Notes: generated by a model from the sequence alone, not told the origin. 64,000 nucleotides of DNA from Hellea sp042093735 (GCA_042093735.1 JBELEM010000007.1:1-64000), one strand, 5' to 3'. Positions 1-8,887 are shown, numbered from the stretch's first letter. A program made the numbers and translations.

Positions 1-101
1 AAATGGAAAACACACCACATAGTGGTCAATGTAATCATGGTAGGCCTACATATGTGGAGTTGAAAATAGCTGATGTCGAGCGTTGGTTTGGACGGCGTTA
101 A
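1..101 (+). CDS. mutL: DNA mismatch repair protein MutL, C-terminal fragment
   Basis: Only the last 32 complete codons lie in the window, beginning in frame at base 3; the gene starts upstream. The visible tail contains a QCNHGRPT segment and ends ERWFGRR. This matches the C-terminal dimerisation and endonuclease region of MutL, where a C-P/N-H-G-R-P motif contributes to metal binding. MutL couples MutS mismatch recognition to strand incision and excision. It converges with rsmD, leaving 6 bases between the two stops. The call rests on a short stretch, but the motif is distinctive. Confidence 0.8.
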   Translation, partial: MENTPHSGQCNHGRPTYVELKIADVERWFGRR

Positions 102-107
102 TATACA

Positions 108-668
108 CTATTTATGGCGCAAAAATAGAACTCTTGTGCCTCCCCATTCTTTATCTGCTAATATAGTGTATTTACTTTGATCAATTTCAACATCTTTACT
201 TTCTTCAAGGATTATAATCCCATGTTCTGCTATTAAATTAAATTCTTTTAATCTATTGATAACAGGTTTCCATAGTCCTTTATTGTAAGGGGGGTCCATG
301 AATACATGCGTGAAGGCCCCTCTCAGATTTCCTGGTGCTATTTTAAGTTTAGTGGCATCATGACGATGAACTCTTGTACATCCAAATAAATCCATATTTT
401 CTGCATTTTTTCTTATAGCACCTCTCGCATTTGGTTCTGTTTCTACAAATAAGCAAAACTCTGCACCTCGGGAAATTGCCTCAAAACCTAATGCTCCGGT
501 ACCTGCAAAAATATCTGCGATTATTGCACCCTCGAGCTGAGGTGACCAATCTGCATGTGTAAGTATGTTAAAAATAGACTCGCGTATTTGGTCACTGGTC
601 GGACGGGTATTATTACCTGGGGGAGTATGAATTTTTCGTCCCCTAAACTTTCCTGAAACAATTCGCAC
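108..668 (-). CDS. rsmD: 16S rRNA (guanine966-N2)-methyltransferase RsmD
   Basis: A 186-residue Rossmann-fold methyltransferase of normal RsmD length. The SAM-binding segment DIFAGTGALG is at residues 52-61 and the catalytic DPPY motif at 125-128. The N terminus MRIVSGKFRGRK is typical of the family. RsmD methylates G966 of 16S rRNA in the assembled 30S particle, using SAM. The start is GTG and shares its first G with the TAG stop of rluB, so the two genes are translationally linked; both act on ribosomal RNA. Confidence 0.93.
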   Translation of the reverse strand: MRIVSGKFRGRKIHTPPGNNTRPTSDQIRESIFNILTHADWSPQLEGAIIADIFAGTGALGFEAISRGAEFCLFVETEPNARGAIRKNAENMDLFGCTRVHRHDATKLKIAPGNLRGAFTHVFMDPPYNKGLWKPVINRLKEFNLIAEHGIIILEESKDVEIDQSKYTILADKEWGGTRVLFLRHK

Positions 669-1603
669 TAATTTTTTTTCCTATTTTTATTTATTTTACT
701 CTGGCTTGTTTCTGTCCTCTTATGTGATCTCTCATTGTTCAAAGGATGTTTTTTTTTAAATTTGCGATTAACTGACGAAGGATTTTGTGTTCGTTTATTT
801 GATATATATTTTTTATTATCAAAGGTTTTAATTTCTTTAATGTTTTTTACATCAGGGATTTCGATTAAATGACCTACTTGTTCTTTTAAAATGCGTAATT
901 TAACTTCTTCAACTTTTCCTTTTTCTAGGTTTCCAAGTTGAAAGGGGCCATATGAAATTCTTATAAGGCGGTTTACTCTCAGGCCAAGCGTATCTAAAGC
1001 TCTTCTCACTTCTCTATTTTTACCTTCTCTCAATGTAACAGATATCCATACATTATCTCCCTTTTGGCGCTCAAGTGTAGCGACAATCTCTCCGGTTTTA
1101 ATGCCATCTATAGTTATACCCTGTTGGAGTTTATCAAGATCGTATTGAGTGACTTTTCCATAAGCCCGAACTCGATATTTCCTTTGCCAGCCAGTGCTTG
1201 GTAATTCTAATGCTCTAGCAAGCTCACCATCATTTGTTAGTAAAAGTAAACCTTCTGATGTTAAGTCTAGTCGTCCTATTGAAATTACTCTTCCTAACTC
1301 TTCAGGAAGTTCATCAAACACCGTGCTTCTATTTCTTTCATCTTTATGGGTGGTTATTAAACCATCTGGTTTATGGTAGCGCCATAACCTTAATGGTTGT
1401 TTAGTTGCGACAGGTTGGTTATCAAAGAGTATGACATCTCTTGGGGTCACTTTAATTGCTGGAGATGTTAAAATTTTTCCATTTAACCTGATACGGCCAT
1501 CGAAAATTAGTTTTTCGCTTTCCCTTCGTGAAGCCACACCGGAGCGTGCTAGAAATTTTGCAATTCGTTCAGGTTTTTCATTCAGTTTATTTCCCTTACT
1601 CAT
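668..1603 (-). CDS. rluB: 23S rRNA pseudouridine synthase, RluB/RsuA family
   Basis: A 311-residue protein with an N-terminal S4 RNA-binding domain (about residues 11-58), followed by the RsuA/RluB-type synthase core. The motif GRLDLTSEGLLLLTNDG begins at residue 110 and D113 is the expected catalytic aspartate. The last 60 or so residues are Lys/Arg/Asn-rich and low in complexity, a basic tail common in alphaproteobacterial RluB. The family isomerises a uridine in 23S rRNA (position 2605 for RluB). RluE/RluF/RsuA share the core, so target specificity is inferred. It is upstream of rsmD in one unit and divergent from tadA. Confidence 0.88.
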   Translation of the reverse strand: MSKGNKLNEKPERIAKFLARSGVASRRESEKLIFDGRIRLNGKILTSPAIKVTPRDVILFDNQPVATKQPLRLWRYHKPDGLITTHKDERNRSTVFDELPEELGRVISIGRLDLTSEGLLLLTNDGELARALELPSTGWQRKYRVRAYGKVTQYDLDKLQQGITIDGIKTGEIVATLERQKGDNVWISVTLREGKNREVRRALDTLGLRVNRLIRISYGPFQLGNLEKGKVEEVKLRILKEQVGHLIEIPDVKNIKEIKTFDNKKYISNKRTQNPSSVNRKFKKKHPLNNERSHKRTETSQSKINKNRKKN

Positions 1604-1615
1604 AAATTACCCAGC

Positions 1616-1645
1616 TTGACCTTTTGCTTTTTATATTAGTAGATA
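1616..1645 (+). promoter_or_regulatory. Candidate promoter of tadA
   Basis: A -35 like TTGACC (1616-1621) and a -10 like TAGATA (1640-1645) are separated by 18 bases. A start site 6-7 bases after the -10 would fall on or next to the tadA ATG at 1651, which has no visible Shine-Dalgarno sequence. This suggests a leaderless message. It is a pattern match only. Confidence 0.35.
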
Positions 1646-1650
1646 GTACA

Positions 1651-2118
1651 ATGAATGATGAATACTACATGCGTGAAGCTATAGCACAAGCGCTAGAGGC
1701 ATCAGATCGTGGCGAAGTGCCCGTTGGAGCAGTAATTGTCAATTCAAAGGGTAATGTTATTTCACGCGCAGGGAATTCCCCAATTAGTTTATTAGATCCA
1801 TCTGCGCATGCTGAAATTTTAGTTATTCGTGAAGCAGCCAGAATTTTAGGAAATTACAGGCTATTAGATTGTAGCCTATATGTAACGCTCGAACCTTGCA
1901 CAATGTGTGCCGGTGCCATTAGCGCTGCTCGTTTAAAGAAGGTAGTTTATGGAGCTACAGATGTAAAAGGGGGAGCATTAGAGAGTGGAGTTAGGTTTTT
2001 TGAAACAAAATTTTGTAATCATAAACCCTTAATACAGTCCGGAATTCTTGCAGATGATTCATCAATTATTTTGAAAAAATTTTTTCAAATGCGAAGAAAA
2101 GCTAAAAATCTAGATTGA
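1651..2118 (+). CDS. tadA: tRNA-specific adenosine deaminase TadA
   Basis: Zinc-dependent deaminase that converts A34 to inosine in the tRNA-Arg(ACG) anticodon. Counting from the ATG at 1651 it is 155 residues. The zinc ligands and proton shuttle are visible as HAE (H53, E55) and PCTMC (C83, C86). An upstream in-frame TTG at 1624 would add nine residues unlike the family, so ATG 1651 is preferred. It is divergent from rluB, with fewer than 50 bases between starts, and has no clear ribosome-binding site. It ends 6 bases before the convergent Tam41-like gene. Confidence 0.93.
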   Translation: MNDEYYMREAIAQALEASDRGEVPVGAVIVNSKGNVISRAGNSPISLLDPSAHAEILVIREAARILGNYRLLDCSLYVTLEPCTMCAGAISAARLKKVVYGATDVKGGALESGVRFFETKFCNHKPLIQSGILADDSSIILKKFFQMRRKAKNLD

Positions 2119-2124
2119 AATTAT

Positions 2125-3042
2125 TCACTTGAATGCCCCCTTTCTCCATAGTTTCCAACCCATAATGGGTGAGCATATTACAGGATGTCTTTTTTCGAAA
2201 GAAGTTGGTAAGATAGTTACACCGGAATGATTTTTCAGTTTCATTAAAATATAGTCTAATCCACCATCAAATGTTGCTGCACTATTTATAACACGAATTG
2301 CAGTCATTGGCTTTCCTATTAGTCTTCTGATGAACCATTTAGTTTTTGCGTAAATTTTAGTTTCTTGTGGGATTGCATAATAACCGTCTTCATTAGGTTT
2401 ACCGAACAGAACAGTGGTTATCCTGCTATAACGATTTTCGTAACGTTCAACAATTTCTATCGCTCTTTTTTCTGAGCTTTCTGGGCGAAGTTCTGTTTTG
2501 TAACTTTCATAAAACCCTTTTGCCCAGAATTCAGAGGATTTTATAGGGCCTGAAAACAATGGGGTTATTTGGGAGGCCATATGCCTCACTGAATTCTCTC
2601 GGGCAATGAGAATACGCTTAGTTATATCTGAGCTTTCCGAATAGAGGATACTGCATGGCTGACAAAATCGACCCCATATCATGGATAATAAGGATTTTTC
2701 TCCGCTTAGTTTCTCAAACTCGGATAACGAGATAATTGAGTACTTACATGTATTTAATATATTATTTTTATCTAATTTTTCATAGTAGTAAACAGCAGGT
2801 GGTAACAAGTAATTAAGAGTAGCTCTGACAAGGTTATTATGAGTCTTTCTATAACTATCAACTAGTACGTAGAAATCGAGCATTTTGCCCGGTTTGTCTA
2901 AATCTCTCAAGGATGAACCATAGTATATTACAGCTTTTACTCTTCCTAAATGCCGTTTGACTATAGTGTCGCATATTTGTGAAACACGGGGATTAGCTAG
3001 GATGTTTTCCTCAGATAATATATCAATAATTGTTTCGTTCAT
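2125..3042 (-). CDS. Tam41-like nucleotidyltransferase (putative CDP-lipid synthase)
   Basis: A 305-residue protein resembling mitochondrial Tam41/Mmp37, a CTP:phosphatidate cytidylyltransferase unrelated to CdsA. Visible features are the nucleotidyltransferase YGSS motif (41-44), an LDF with D56 as likely metal ligand, a segment reading IWGRFCQPCSIL like the Tam41 region xxRLQKPVKxL, and a C-terminal TFDGGLDYILMKLKNHSG stretch. Its start overlaps the stop of the lipid kinase gene by ATGA, so the kinase product is the obvious substrate: lipid phosphate plus CTP giving CDP-lipid. It is the last gene of the lptF-lptG-kinase unit. Family assignment is from memory of the motif order; the substrate (phosphatidate or another lipid phosphate) is unknown. 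Confidence 0.62.
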   Translation of the reverse strand: MNETIIDILSEENILANPRVSQICDTIVKRHLGRVKAVIYYGSSLRDLDKPGKMLDFYVLVDSYRKTHNNLVRATLNYLLPPAVYYYEKLDKNNILNTCKYSIISLSEFEKLSGEKSLLSMIWGRFCQPCSILYSESSDITKRILIARENSVRHMASQITPLFSGPIKSSEFWAKGFYESYKTELRPESSEKRAIEIVERYENRYSRITTVLFGKPNEDGYYAIPQETKIYAKTKWFIRRLIGKPMTAIRVINSAATFDGGLDYILMKLKNHSGVTILPTSFEKRHPVICSPIMGWKLWRKGAFK

Positions 3043-3962
3043 CTGATAAACTTTATTGGTTTTGTTGATGATATAATAAATTTATCTGACAATTTAAGTA
3101 ATTCTCCGTCGAGCATGCATGGCCCGGTATAATAGAATTTAATTTTAACGGCATTCCAGCTTGATAACCCATATTTCTTTCGGGATTTATTTTTATTGCC
3201 CAGCCACAAGCTTATCACATTTCTGAAGAATCTTTTATAATTACTAGAGGCATAAGTAAAGCGTAACGGAAATTCTTCCTTACCCCAAAATGGATCAAGC
3301 TTAAGAATTAAGCTCGGCAAGGTAGTAATTATTGAGCCAAAATGTAGACTATCTATTGTATGGTTTTTTAGCGTCTCAATATCAATTTTTATCTTAGTTG
3401 GTTCTACGATTTTGTTCTTCTTCTTAAGCCCTTTTATCATACCGCCGAGTACGGCTGCTGACCCCCCGATTCCGCGTTGGTGAAATCTTTTTTTTGTATA
3501 TTCCGTCATCTGTGGCAGTGCTCCGCTGGAAAATAAGAATCCATAATAGCTATTATTTTTGTCATCGGTAATTGATAACATAGGAAAATTTATAGTGCTG
3601 CCCATTTTAAAAGACTTTTCAAAAGCTTTTATTGAGGTTGATTTTATACCAATATTTCTTGATATTTGGTTTGTATTTCCACCGGGTATCAGCATGAAAG
3701 AAGGTAGAGTTAAATTTGGTGATTGTTTTAAAAACTCTGTCATGACACCATGAATGGTGCCATCTCCTCCTTCTATGCAAATGTGGGAGGCTTTATTTTT
3801 TATTGCTTTACAGACAATTAATTTTACATCTGAGAATTTCTCTAAACTATAAAGTTGCGCATTAAATCTTTGGTAATTTTTTTTTAGAAAGGAACCTCTT
3901 TTCAAAACCCCTGCACTATAAGGGTTATAAATAAAATATAGTTTCAAGTTATCAGAAACCAT
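3039..3962 (-). CDS. Lipid kinase, DAG kinase catalytic (YegS/LCB5-like) domain
   Basis: A 307-residue protein with the DAGK catalytic domain: FIYNPYSAG near the N terminus, the nucleotide-binding GGDGT at residues 65-69, and PGGNTNQ at 93-99. The family phosphorylates diacylglycerol, sphingoid bases or ceramide. The usual PGGTGN loop reads PGGNTN, a mild deviation. The start abuts the lptG stop with no spacing and its stop overlaps the Tam41-like start by 4 bases, so all four genes should be co-transcribed. A ceramide kinase-like role is possible given the neighbouring genes but cannot be told from a diacylglycerol kinase by sequence. Confidence 0.75.
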   Translation of the reverse strand: MVSDNLKLYFIYNPYSAGVLKRGSFLKKNYQRFNAQLYSLEKFSDVKLIVCKAIKNKASHICIEGGDGTIHGVMTEFLKQSPNLTLPSFMLIPGGNTNQISRNIGIKSTSIKAFEKSFKMGSTINFPMLSITDDKNNSYYGFLFSSGALPQMTEYTKKRFHQRGIGGSAAVLGGMIKGLKKKNKIVEPTKIKIDIETLKNHTIDSLHFGSIITTLPSLILKLDPFWGKEEFPLRFTYASSNYKRFFRNVISLWLGNKNKSRKKYGLSSWNAVKIKFYYTGPCMLDGELLKLSDKFIISSTKPIKFIR

Positions 3963-5045
3963 CTATTTGAGGCTTTCCGTTTTCAGGCAAAGCCACGCTC
4001 CTAAAATTCCAAATAAAGCTATTGGTAAGCAAATAGCAGTCGATACGGCCATTCCGCCTGATGCTGCAAATGTCGCCATAGCGCCATCAATTATTAAAAA
4101 GAGAAAACCACCTCCAAGTCCAATTATTAATGTTTTATCGCCCGTATCTTGCCTTCCTGTGCTTTGCATGAGAGGTACGGCAACAAGAAGTAAAACCCAA
4201 GCAGCTAAAGGCCGTGTTAATCTATGCGCATGCCAGAATGTATAGGCAAACCTAGGTTTAGAGCCGGAGTTGCCCTCTTTGCTAAAATTACGCATTTCTG
4301 ATATTGATAAATCTCTAGGTTCGGCAGCTAATCGAGCTATTGACTTGGGGTTTTGCCGCGTAACCCAAAGTCGCGGGTTTATGTCTTGCTCAGCTTTTCG
4401 CGGTTCACCGTTTGCGTCTTTAGTGGTAAGCAGTTCTATTCCCTCTAGAGTCCAATTTTTTCCTTCGTAAGTTGCTTTTTCAGCCCATAAAATTTCGTCT
4501 ACTGAGCCAATTTCTGATCTTTTATAAAATTCAATATCACCAAGTGTGTTGTAGTCTAAGCGTTTATTAGCTTTTATAATTCTCCCATTATCTTCCAGCC
4601 AAAGAGGGTTTTCAGGAGTTATATTTTTCACTTTGTATTCTCCGATTCCCCATGCTTGAAGTGAACGGACTGCTGGAGCAATGCTAAGGTCAATTATAGT
4701 AACAGAGGAAGTAGCAGTGAATAGTACGACCGGCGTCATCAATAATAATTGTCTTGGAACTGATATTCCAAAACCTAATAACGCAACTAATTCATGTTGT
4801 CTGATCAGTTTAACATAAGTTAGAAGAACGCTTACTACTATTGTAAAAATAAATATTCTGTCAAAAATAACTGGTGCTCTTAACCCCATATATTTGAAAG
4901 TATCAATGAACCCTCCACCACCTGCAAGAATATCACTGCCGTTTGCAAGACTATCTAGAAGTCCAATTAAAACTAAAAAACCAAATACAGTCGTGACCCA
5001 GATGGCGAAGAAAGTTTTTGATAAATAAGATAGAAGTTTAATCAT
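3963..5045 (-). CDS. lptG: LPS export permease LptG
   Basis: A 360-residue YjgP/YjgQ-family permease. It has N-terminal membrane segments (about 12-34, 60-80, 100-120), a periplasmic jellyroll-like region (about 130-270) and C-terminal membrane segments (about 285-355). LptG with LptF and two LptB subunits forms the inner-membrane ABC transporter that extracts lipopolysaccharide and passes it to LptC. It follows lptF with a one-base overlap, the usual order. The LptF/LptG assignment rests on order, since the two are homologous. The lipid kinase follows without a gap. Confidence 0.88.
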   Translation of the reverse strand: MIKLLSYLSKTFFAIWVTTVFGFLVLIGLLDSLANGSDILAGGGGFIDTFKYMGLRAPVIFDRIFIFTIVVSVLLTYVKLIRQHELVALLGFGISVPRQLLLMTPVVLFTATSSVTIIDLSIAPAVRSLQAWGIGEYKVKNITPENPLWLEDNGRIIKANKRLDYNTLGDIEFYKRSEIGSVDEILWAEKATYEGKNWTLEGIELLTTKDANGEPRKAEQDINPRLWVTRQNPKSIARLAAEPRDLSISEMRNFSKEGNSGSKPRFAYTFWHAHRLTRPLAAWVLLLVAVPLMQSTGRQDTGDKTLIIGLGGGFLFLIIDGAMATFAASGGMAVSTAICLPIALFGILGAWLCLKTESLK

Positions 5046-6253
5046 TAATTTAGCTTTTCTTTTGCTGAGAAAATAGCATTAACTTTAATTCTTACTTTTT
5101 CTTTCATGTAAGTGATGTAATGTGAAACTGCGGTGAGAGGGGGTTGCCCCATTTTAAATGCACTCTTTCGAAATAGCCAAAAAGCAAATAATGCTACAAC
5201 AACTATTGTAGGCCATATCCCTGTCCATGGAGGAATTTTTCCTGCCGCGCCAAGGCTTTGGCCAAATTCGAGAGTTTTTTGGAGTGAAATTAAAAATATA
5301 ACACCTATGGCAATGCCTGCTGAAGACGGGTTACGTCCATAGTTTAAGCCAAATGGTACTGCAATAAATGGTAGTATTAATAATAAGATAGATTTGGATA
5401 ATCTTAGGTGTAGGGCTGCATTATTTACGTTTTGGGGTACCTTGAATTCTGTGTAATCACCTTTTCTATTGCCTAAAAGCTCTAATGAGGTCATTTCTCT
5501 CTCATCATCACCACGTATCCTGAAGTTTATTTCACTGGCTACCCCAGCTATGGAGCTACTTTCAAAACTAAGATCTCCATCTAGCTGTTTCTCTTCTAAA
5601 ACTTGGTAAATTTGTCCCTTTGAAAGTTGCAATACAGGTTCTTGTGTTTTTTCCCTAACAATTAGTTTTCCTTGTTTTGCCGTGGTAAGTCTCAATTGGT
5701 TCTGTTCATTGTTATCCTTATTCTTTTCATAAATAAATATTGGGCCAATTGCAGCACCGGGTAAATCAGTCCCTGCAAAAAAAGTACGATTGCCAACAGT
5801 GGTAAATGTGCCCTCTCTTAGAGCGGCTGTGAATGATTGTTGTTTTACAGAGTGTTCTACTTGTCGGTAATTATACCTCCCAACGGGCTGCATGTAGCCT
5901 TCGATAAATAATGTTATTATTGCTAAAAATAAACCTAGTAATAGGAAAGGCTTTGTCATTTGAAACAATGAAACCCCAGCTCCGAGAGCTGCTGTAAGCT
6001 CACTTGATTTACTGAATCGATCCACAGTTATTATGACTCCTAAAAGTAGTGCCATAGGTACGGCTATCCCTAGATAATAGGGTAATAAATTAATAATCAT
6101 TTGTGAGGTGTCACTCGCTGGGTTAGATGAATTGGCAACTACCTGAAATATTCGCAACAAGCGTTCCATCAAAAGTACACAGCAAGCAAATATAATAAGT
6201 CCCCCGATCGTAACGGAGGCCTTCTTCATTAGATATGCATTAAGTTTACCCAT
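5045..6253 (-). CDS. lptF: LPS export permease LptF
   Basis: A 402-residue YjgP/YjgQ-family protein and the first gene of the minus-strand operon. Membrane segments lie near residues 13-35, 55-80 and 100-120, a periplasmic domain at about 130-275, and three further segments near 290-365, with a basic cytoplasmic tail. It pairs with LptG in the LPS-extracting ABC transporter. The start ATG at 6253 is divergent from the DUF2141 gene across about 100 bases, which must carry promoters for both arms of the lipid locus. Confidence 0.88.
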   Translation of the reverse strand: MGKLNAYLMKKASVTIGGLIIFACCVLLMERLLRIFQVVANSSNPASDTSQMIINLLPYYLGIAVPMALLLGVIITVDRFSKSSELTAALGAGVSLFQMTKPFLLLGLFLAIITLFIEGYMQPVGRYNYRQVEHSVKQQSFTAALREGTFTTVGNRTFFAGTDLPGAAIGPIFIYEKNKDNNEQNQLRLTTAKQGKLIVREKTQEPVLQLSKGQIYQVLEEKQLDGDLSFESSSIAGVASEINFRIRGDDEREMTSLELLGNRKGDYTEFKVPQNVNNAALHLRLSKSILLLILPFIAVPFGLNYGRNPSSAGIAIGVIFLISLQKTLEFGQSLGAAGKIPPWTGIWPTIVVVALFAFWLFRKSAFKMGQPPLTAVSHYITYMKEKVRIKVNAIFSAKEKLN

Positions 6254-6354
6254 ATATTATTTAACTGCTAAAAAACCTTTACTTCATATGGCTATAAATC
6301 ATATAATTAGATAAACGGCCAATACATTAATGGTCGCATTATAGAGGCTTAACC

Positions 6355-6924
6355 GTGAATGCAAACTTCATTAACAATTTTTTTCTTAGTTCGTCTGTTG
6401 TTTTATATTTTTTAGCCTTTTCTTTAAATGCTTATGCTATAGATACATCATACTCAAAAGGGTCTAAAGTCGGTCCCCGGGGTAAGATATCTGAAATAGG
6501 GTTAGAGCATAATTTAGAGCTATACAAATTTGATGAAGCAGACTCTTGCGTAGATAAATCAACTCAAATCAGAACGTTAATTACTAATTTATCCAAGTCT
6601 GGAATAGTTAAGGTTGAACTCTTTGGTAAAAAGAATTTTATGAAAAAGTCGGGAAAGTTAAGAAGAATTCGTATTCCTGCAGATAGTGATAAAGTTAGCT
6701 TGTGTATAAATGTACCAGCACCAGGAGAATATGCTTTAGTTAGTTATCATGACAAGGATGGAAATAGAAAATTAAAAAAAGCTTGGAATCTGAAACCTAA
6801 AGAACCTTATGGGGTGTCGAATAACCCGGTAATAGAAAGCTTACGACTACCAAGGTGGACTGAAGCAAGTTTCTATGTACCGCAAGAGGGTATTGAGGTT
6901 GTAATAAATTTAGTAAAACCCTAA
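6355..6924 (+). CDS. Secreted DUF2141-family protein
   Basis: A 189-residue exported protein: hydrophobic signal segment (about residues 8-27) with an AYA cleavage site at 28. The C-terminal half reads GEYALVSYHDKDGN and then EPYGVSNNP, the hallmark of DUF2141 beta-sandwich proteins. The family function is unknown. The start is GTG with an AGAGG ribosome-binding site 7 bases upstream. It heads the plus arm of the lipid locus and is divergent from lptF, suggesting an envelope role tied to the lipid made here. That role is inference from position only. Confidence 0.7.
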   Translation: MNANFINNFFLSSSVVLYFLAFSLNAYAIDTSYSKGSKVGPRGKISEIGLEHNLELYKFDEADSCVDKSTQIRTLITNLSKSGIVKVELFGKKNFMKKSGKLRRIRIPADSDKVSLCINVPAPGEYALVSYHDKDGNRKLKKAWNLKPKEPYGVSNNPVIESLRLPRWTEASFYVPQEGIEVVINLVKP

Positions 6925-6980
6925 TTGCTTGAATTATATTATTAGTTTAAGTGGTGAATCCTGATTGTTACGGAGCTTAA

Positions 6981-8132
6981 GTGCCTTTATCCTCGTTAAA
7001 AATAGAAATTGTGAGTAATAAAGAGCAGATTATTAGGTTTTTAGCCTTACCTGATAAAATTTATAAAGAGGATAGTTCCTGGAGGCCTCAACTAAAATTT
7101 GAACGTAAGGCTCAGATAAATCCAATTAGTAATCCTAGTGCGCCAAGTTTTGATAATAGAGTTCTTTTTATAGCAACCAAAAACGGTGAGGATGCCGGTC
7201 GCATTGCTGCTTTTATCAATGAGGGCCATAACAAACATTCTAAAAAAAATGATGGTTTTTTTGGTTTTTTTGATTGTCTAGCAGATAATTTACTTGGACA
7301 ACTATTGCTTGAAAGCGCTGAGAATTGGTTAAAAGGCCGAGGTGTAGAGCGAATTATAGGTCCGGCAAATTGGAGTGTAAATGAAGAATGTGGCCTTTTA
7401 ATTTCAGGTTTTGATACCCCGCCTGTTGTTATGATGCTCCATGGTAAAGAGGAATATAAAGGACTTGTTGAAGGCTTTGGCTATACAAAGGCAATAGACA
7501 TGTTTGCTTATCAAGCTGAATTATCGGCTGGCTACCCAAGGCCGAAAATAACCCAAATGATGGTAAAGTCAGCAGACCGCAACAGTGATATTAAAGTTCG
7601 ATCTATGCGACTAGGTAAATTTAGAGATGAGTTAAATATTGTCATGGATATTTTTAACGATGCATGGTCGGAGAATTGGGGTTTTGTGCCATTTGATGAC
7701 ACAAAAATAGAACACATGGCCAACGAAATTAAGCCTATTATGTTCAAAGAAGGCTTATGGATCGGTGAGTATCAAGGGAGACCTATAGCTTATATTTGGA
7801 TGATACCAGATGTAAATGAAGCTACAAGGGGTTTAAATGGTTCAATTCTACCATTTGGCTGGGTTAAATTACTTTGGCGATTAAAGATAAAGGGGGTTAA
7901 ACAGGCTAGAATACCTTTAATGGGATTACGTAAAGAATTTCATAATACTAGAATAGGGTTATCATTAGTAGCCAAACTTTGCGAGACCGTTTTCGAAGCG
8001 GGCAGGAAAAAAGGTTTTAGTCACTGTGAATTAAGTTGGATACTGGAGAATAATTCAGGGATGATATCAATATGTGAACAAGCAAGTGCCGTTCCATACA
8101 AAAAATACAGAATGTACCAAAAGAAAATATAA
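6981..8132 (+). CDS. Long GNAT-fold acyltransferase-like protein (possible ceramide synthase-type N-acyltransferase)
   Basis: A 383-residue protein of the long GNAT-related family that has an N-terminal segment with conserved W, R and F residues, and central motifs IGPANWSVNEECG and GFDTPPVVMM. Shorter GNAT enzymes use acetyl-CoA. Members of this long family, as I recall, occur beside sphingolipid genes in Bacteroidetes and alphaproteobacteria, and one GNAT-like protein was reported as the Caulobacter ceramide synthase. Orthology here is not established. GTG start at 6981 with CGGAG five bases upstream; its stop overlaps the next start (TAATG). The substrate is unknown. Confidence 0.55.
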   Translation: MPLSSLKIEIVSNKEQIIRFLALPDKIYKEDSSWRPQLKFERKAQINPISNPSAPSFDNRVLFIATKNGEDAGRIAAFINEGHNKHSKKNDGFFGFFDCLADNLLGQLLLESAENWLKGRGVERIIGPANWSVNEECGLLISGFDTPPVVMMLHGKEEYKGLVEGFGYTKAIDMFAYQAELSAGYPRPKITQMMVKSADRNSDIKVRSMRLGKFRDELNIVMDIFNDAWSENWGFVPFDDTKIEHMANEIKPIMFKEGLWIGEYQGRPIAYIWMIPDVNEATRGLNGSILPFGWVKLLWRLKIKGVKQARIPLMGLRKEFHNTRIGLSLVAKLCETVFEAGRKKGFSHCELSWILENNSGMISICEQASAVPYKKYRMYQKKI

Positions 8133-8887
8133 TGGTTAATGTTATTATCTTAGCTGGGCAAAGAAAAGGGTTGAAAGATACTCTTTGTTTAAATGCGGGT
8201 GTCAGTCATAAAGCTCTGGTGCCTATCAATGGCACACCAATGATAGATTATGTAATTAAAACTCTATTAAAATCAAATTTAAACAAACCATTTGGTGTTT
8301 CTGGATTTGATGCGGATCACCATAAATACTTAGAGGATTTACCAAGTGATGATGGCCCGGCAGGAAGTGCGCTAATATCGTTAACGAAAAGAAATGAATT
8401 TCCAACGCTTTTAACTACATGTGATCACCCACTTTTATCTACAGATATGTTAAAAATTTTTGTTGAAAAGGCTCAACAAAATGGCGCTGATTTTTCCATG
8501 GCGTTTGCAGAAAAATCAGTAATACAAAGCTCCTACCCCACAGTAAAAAGAACCTATTGGAATTTTTCTGATATATCTGTTTCTGGTTGTAATTTGTTTT
8601 ATATTGCTAACCCTAAAGGGTTAGCAATTTTTGAATATTGGAAAAAAGTACAACACCTTAGGAAAAATCCAATTAAATTGGCGATAAATATCTCATGGTT
8701 CTTGTTAATAAAATATCTATTAGGAAGATTAGAATTAAAAGAGGCTTTTAGCCATATTTCTATCAAACTAAATTTATCAGCTAAAGCAGTTATAATTCCA
8801 ATAGCTGAGGCGGCTATTGATGTCGATAAGCCAGCTGATAAAGACCTGGTGGAAGAGATACTAAAAAGACCAAAATATGCGCCCTAA
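8132..8887 (+). CDS. MobA-like NTP transferase
   Basis: A 251-residue nucleotidyltransferase with a MobA-like Rossmann core. It has the glycine-rich LAGQRKG loop at residues 7-13, followed by a KALVPINGTPMIDYV segment typical of sugar- or polyol-phosphate nucleotidyltransferases. The canonical GxGxR loop is altered (GQRKG). A TCDHPLL segment about residue 105 supplies the metal-binding aspartate. It overlaps the next gene by 11 bases. In this setting it could charge a headgroup alcohol phosphate with CTP for the downstream phosphotransferase. A cofactor role like MobA is less likely, as no molybdenum genes are nearby. Confidence 0.6.
   Translation: MVNVIILAGQRKGLKDTLCLNAGVSHKALVPINGTPMIDYVIKTLLKSNLNKPFGVSGFDADHHKYLEDLPSDDGPAGSALISLTKRNEFPTLLTTCDHPLLSTDMLKIFVEKAQQNGADFSMAFAEKSVIQSSYPTVKRTYWNFSDISVSGCNLFYIANPKGLAIFEYWKKVQHLRKNPIKLAINISWFLLIKYLLGRLELKEAFSHISIKLNLSAKAVIIPIAEAAIDVDKPADKDLVEEILKRPKYAP

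Noticed and set aside
3967..4245. Open frame of 92 codons opposite lptG
   Set aside because: Antisense shadow of membrane-protein codons; proline- and lysine-rich translation without family features.
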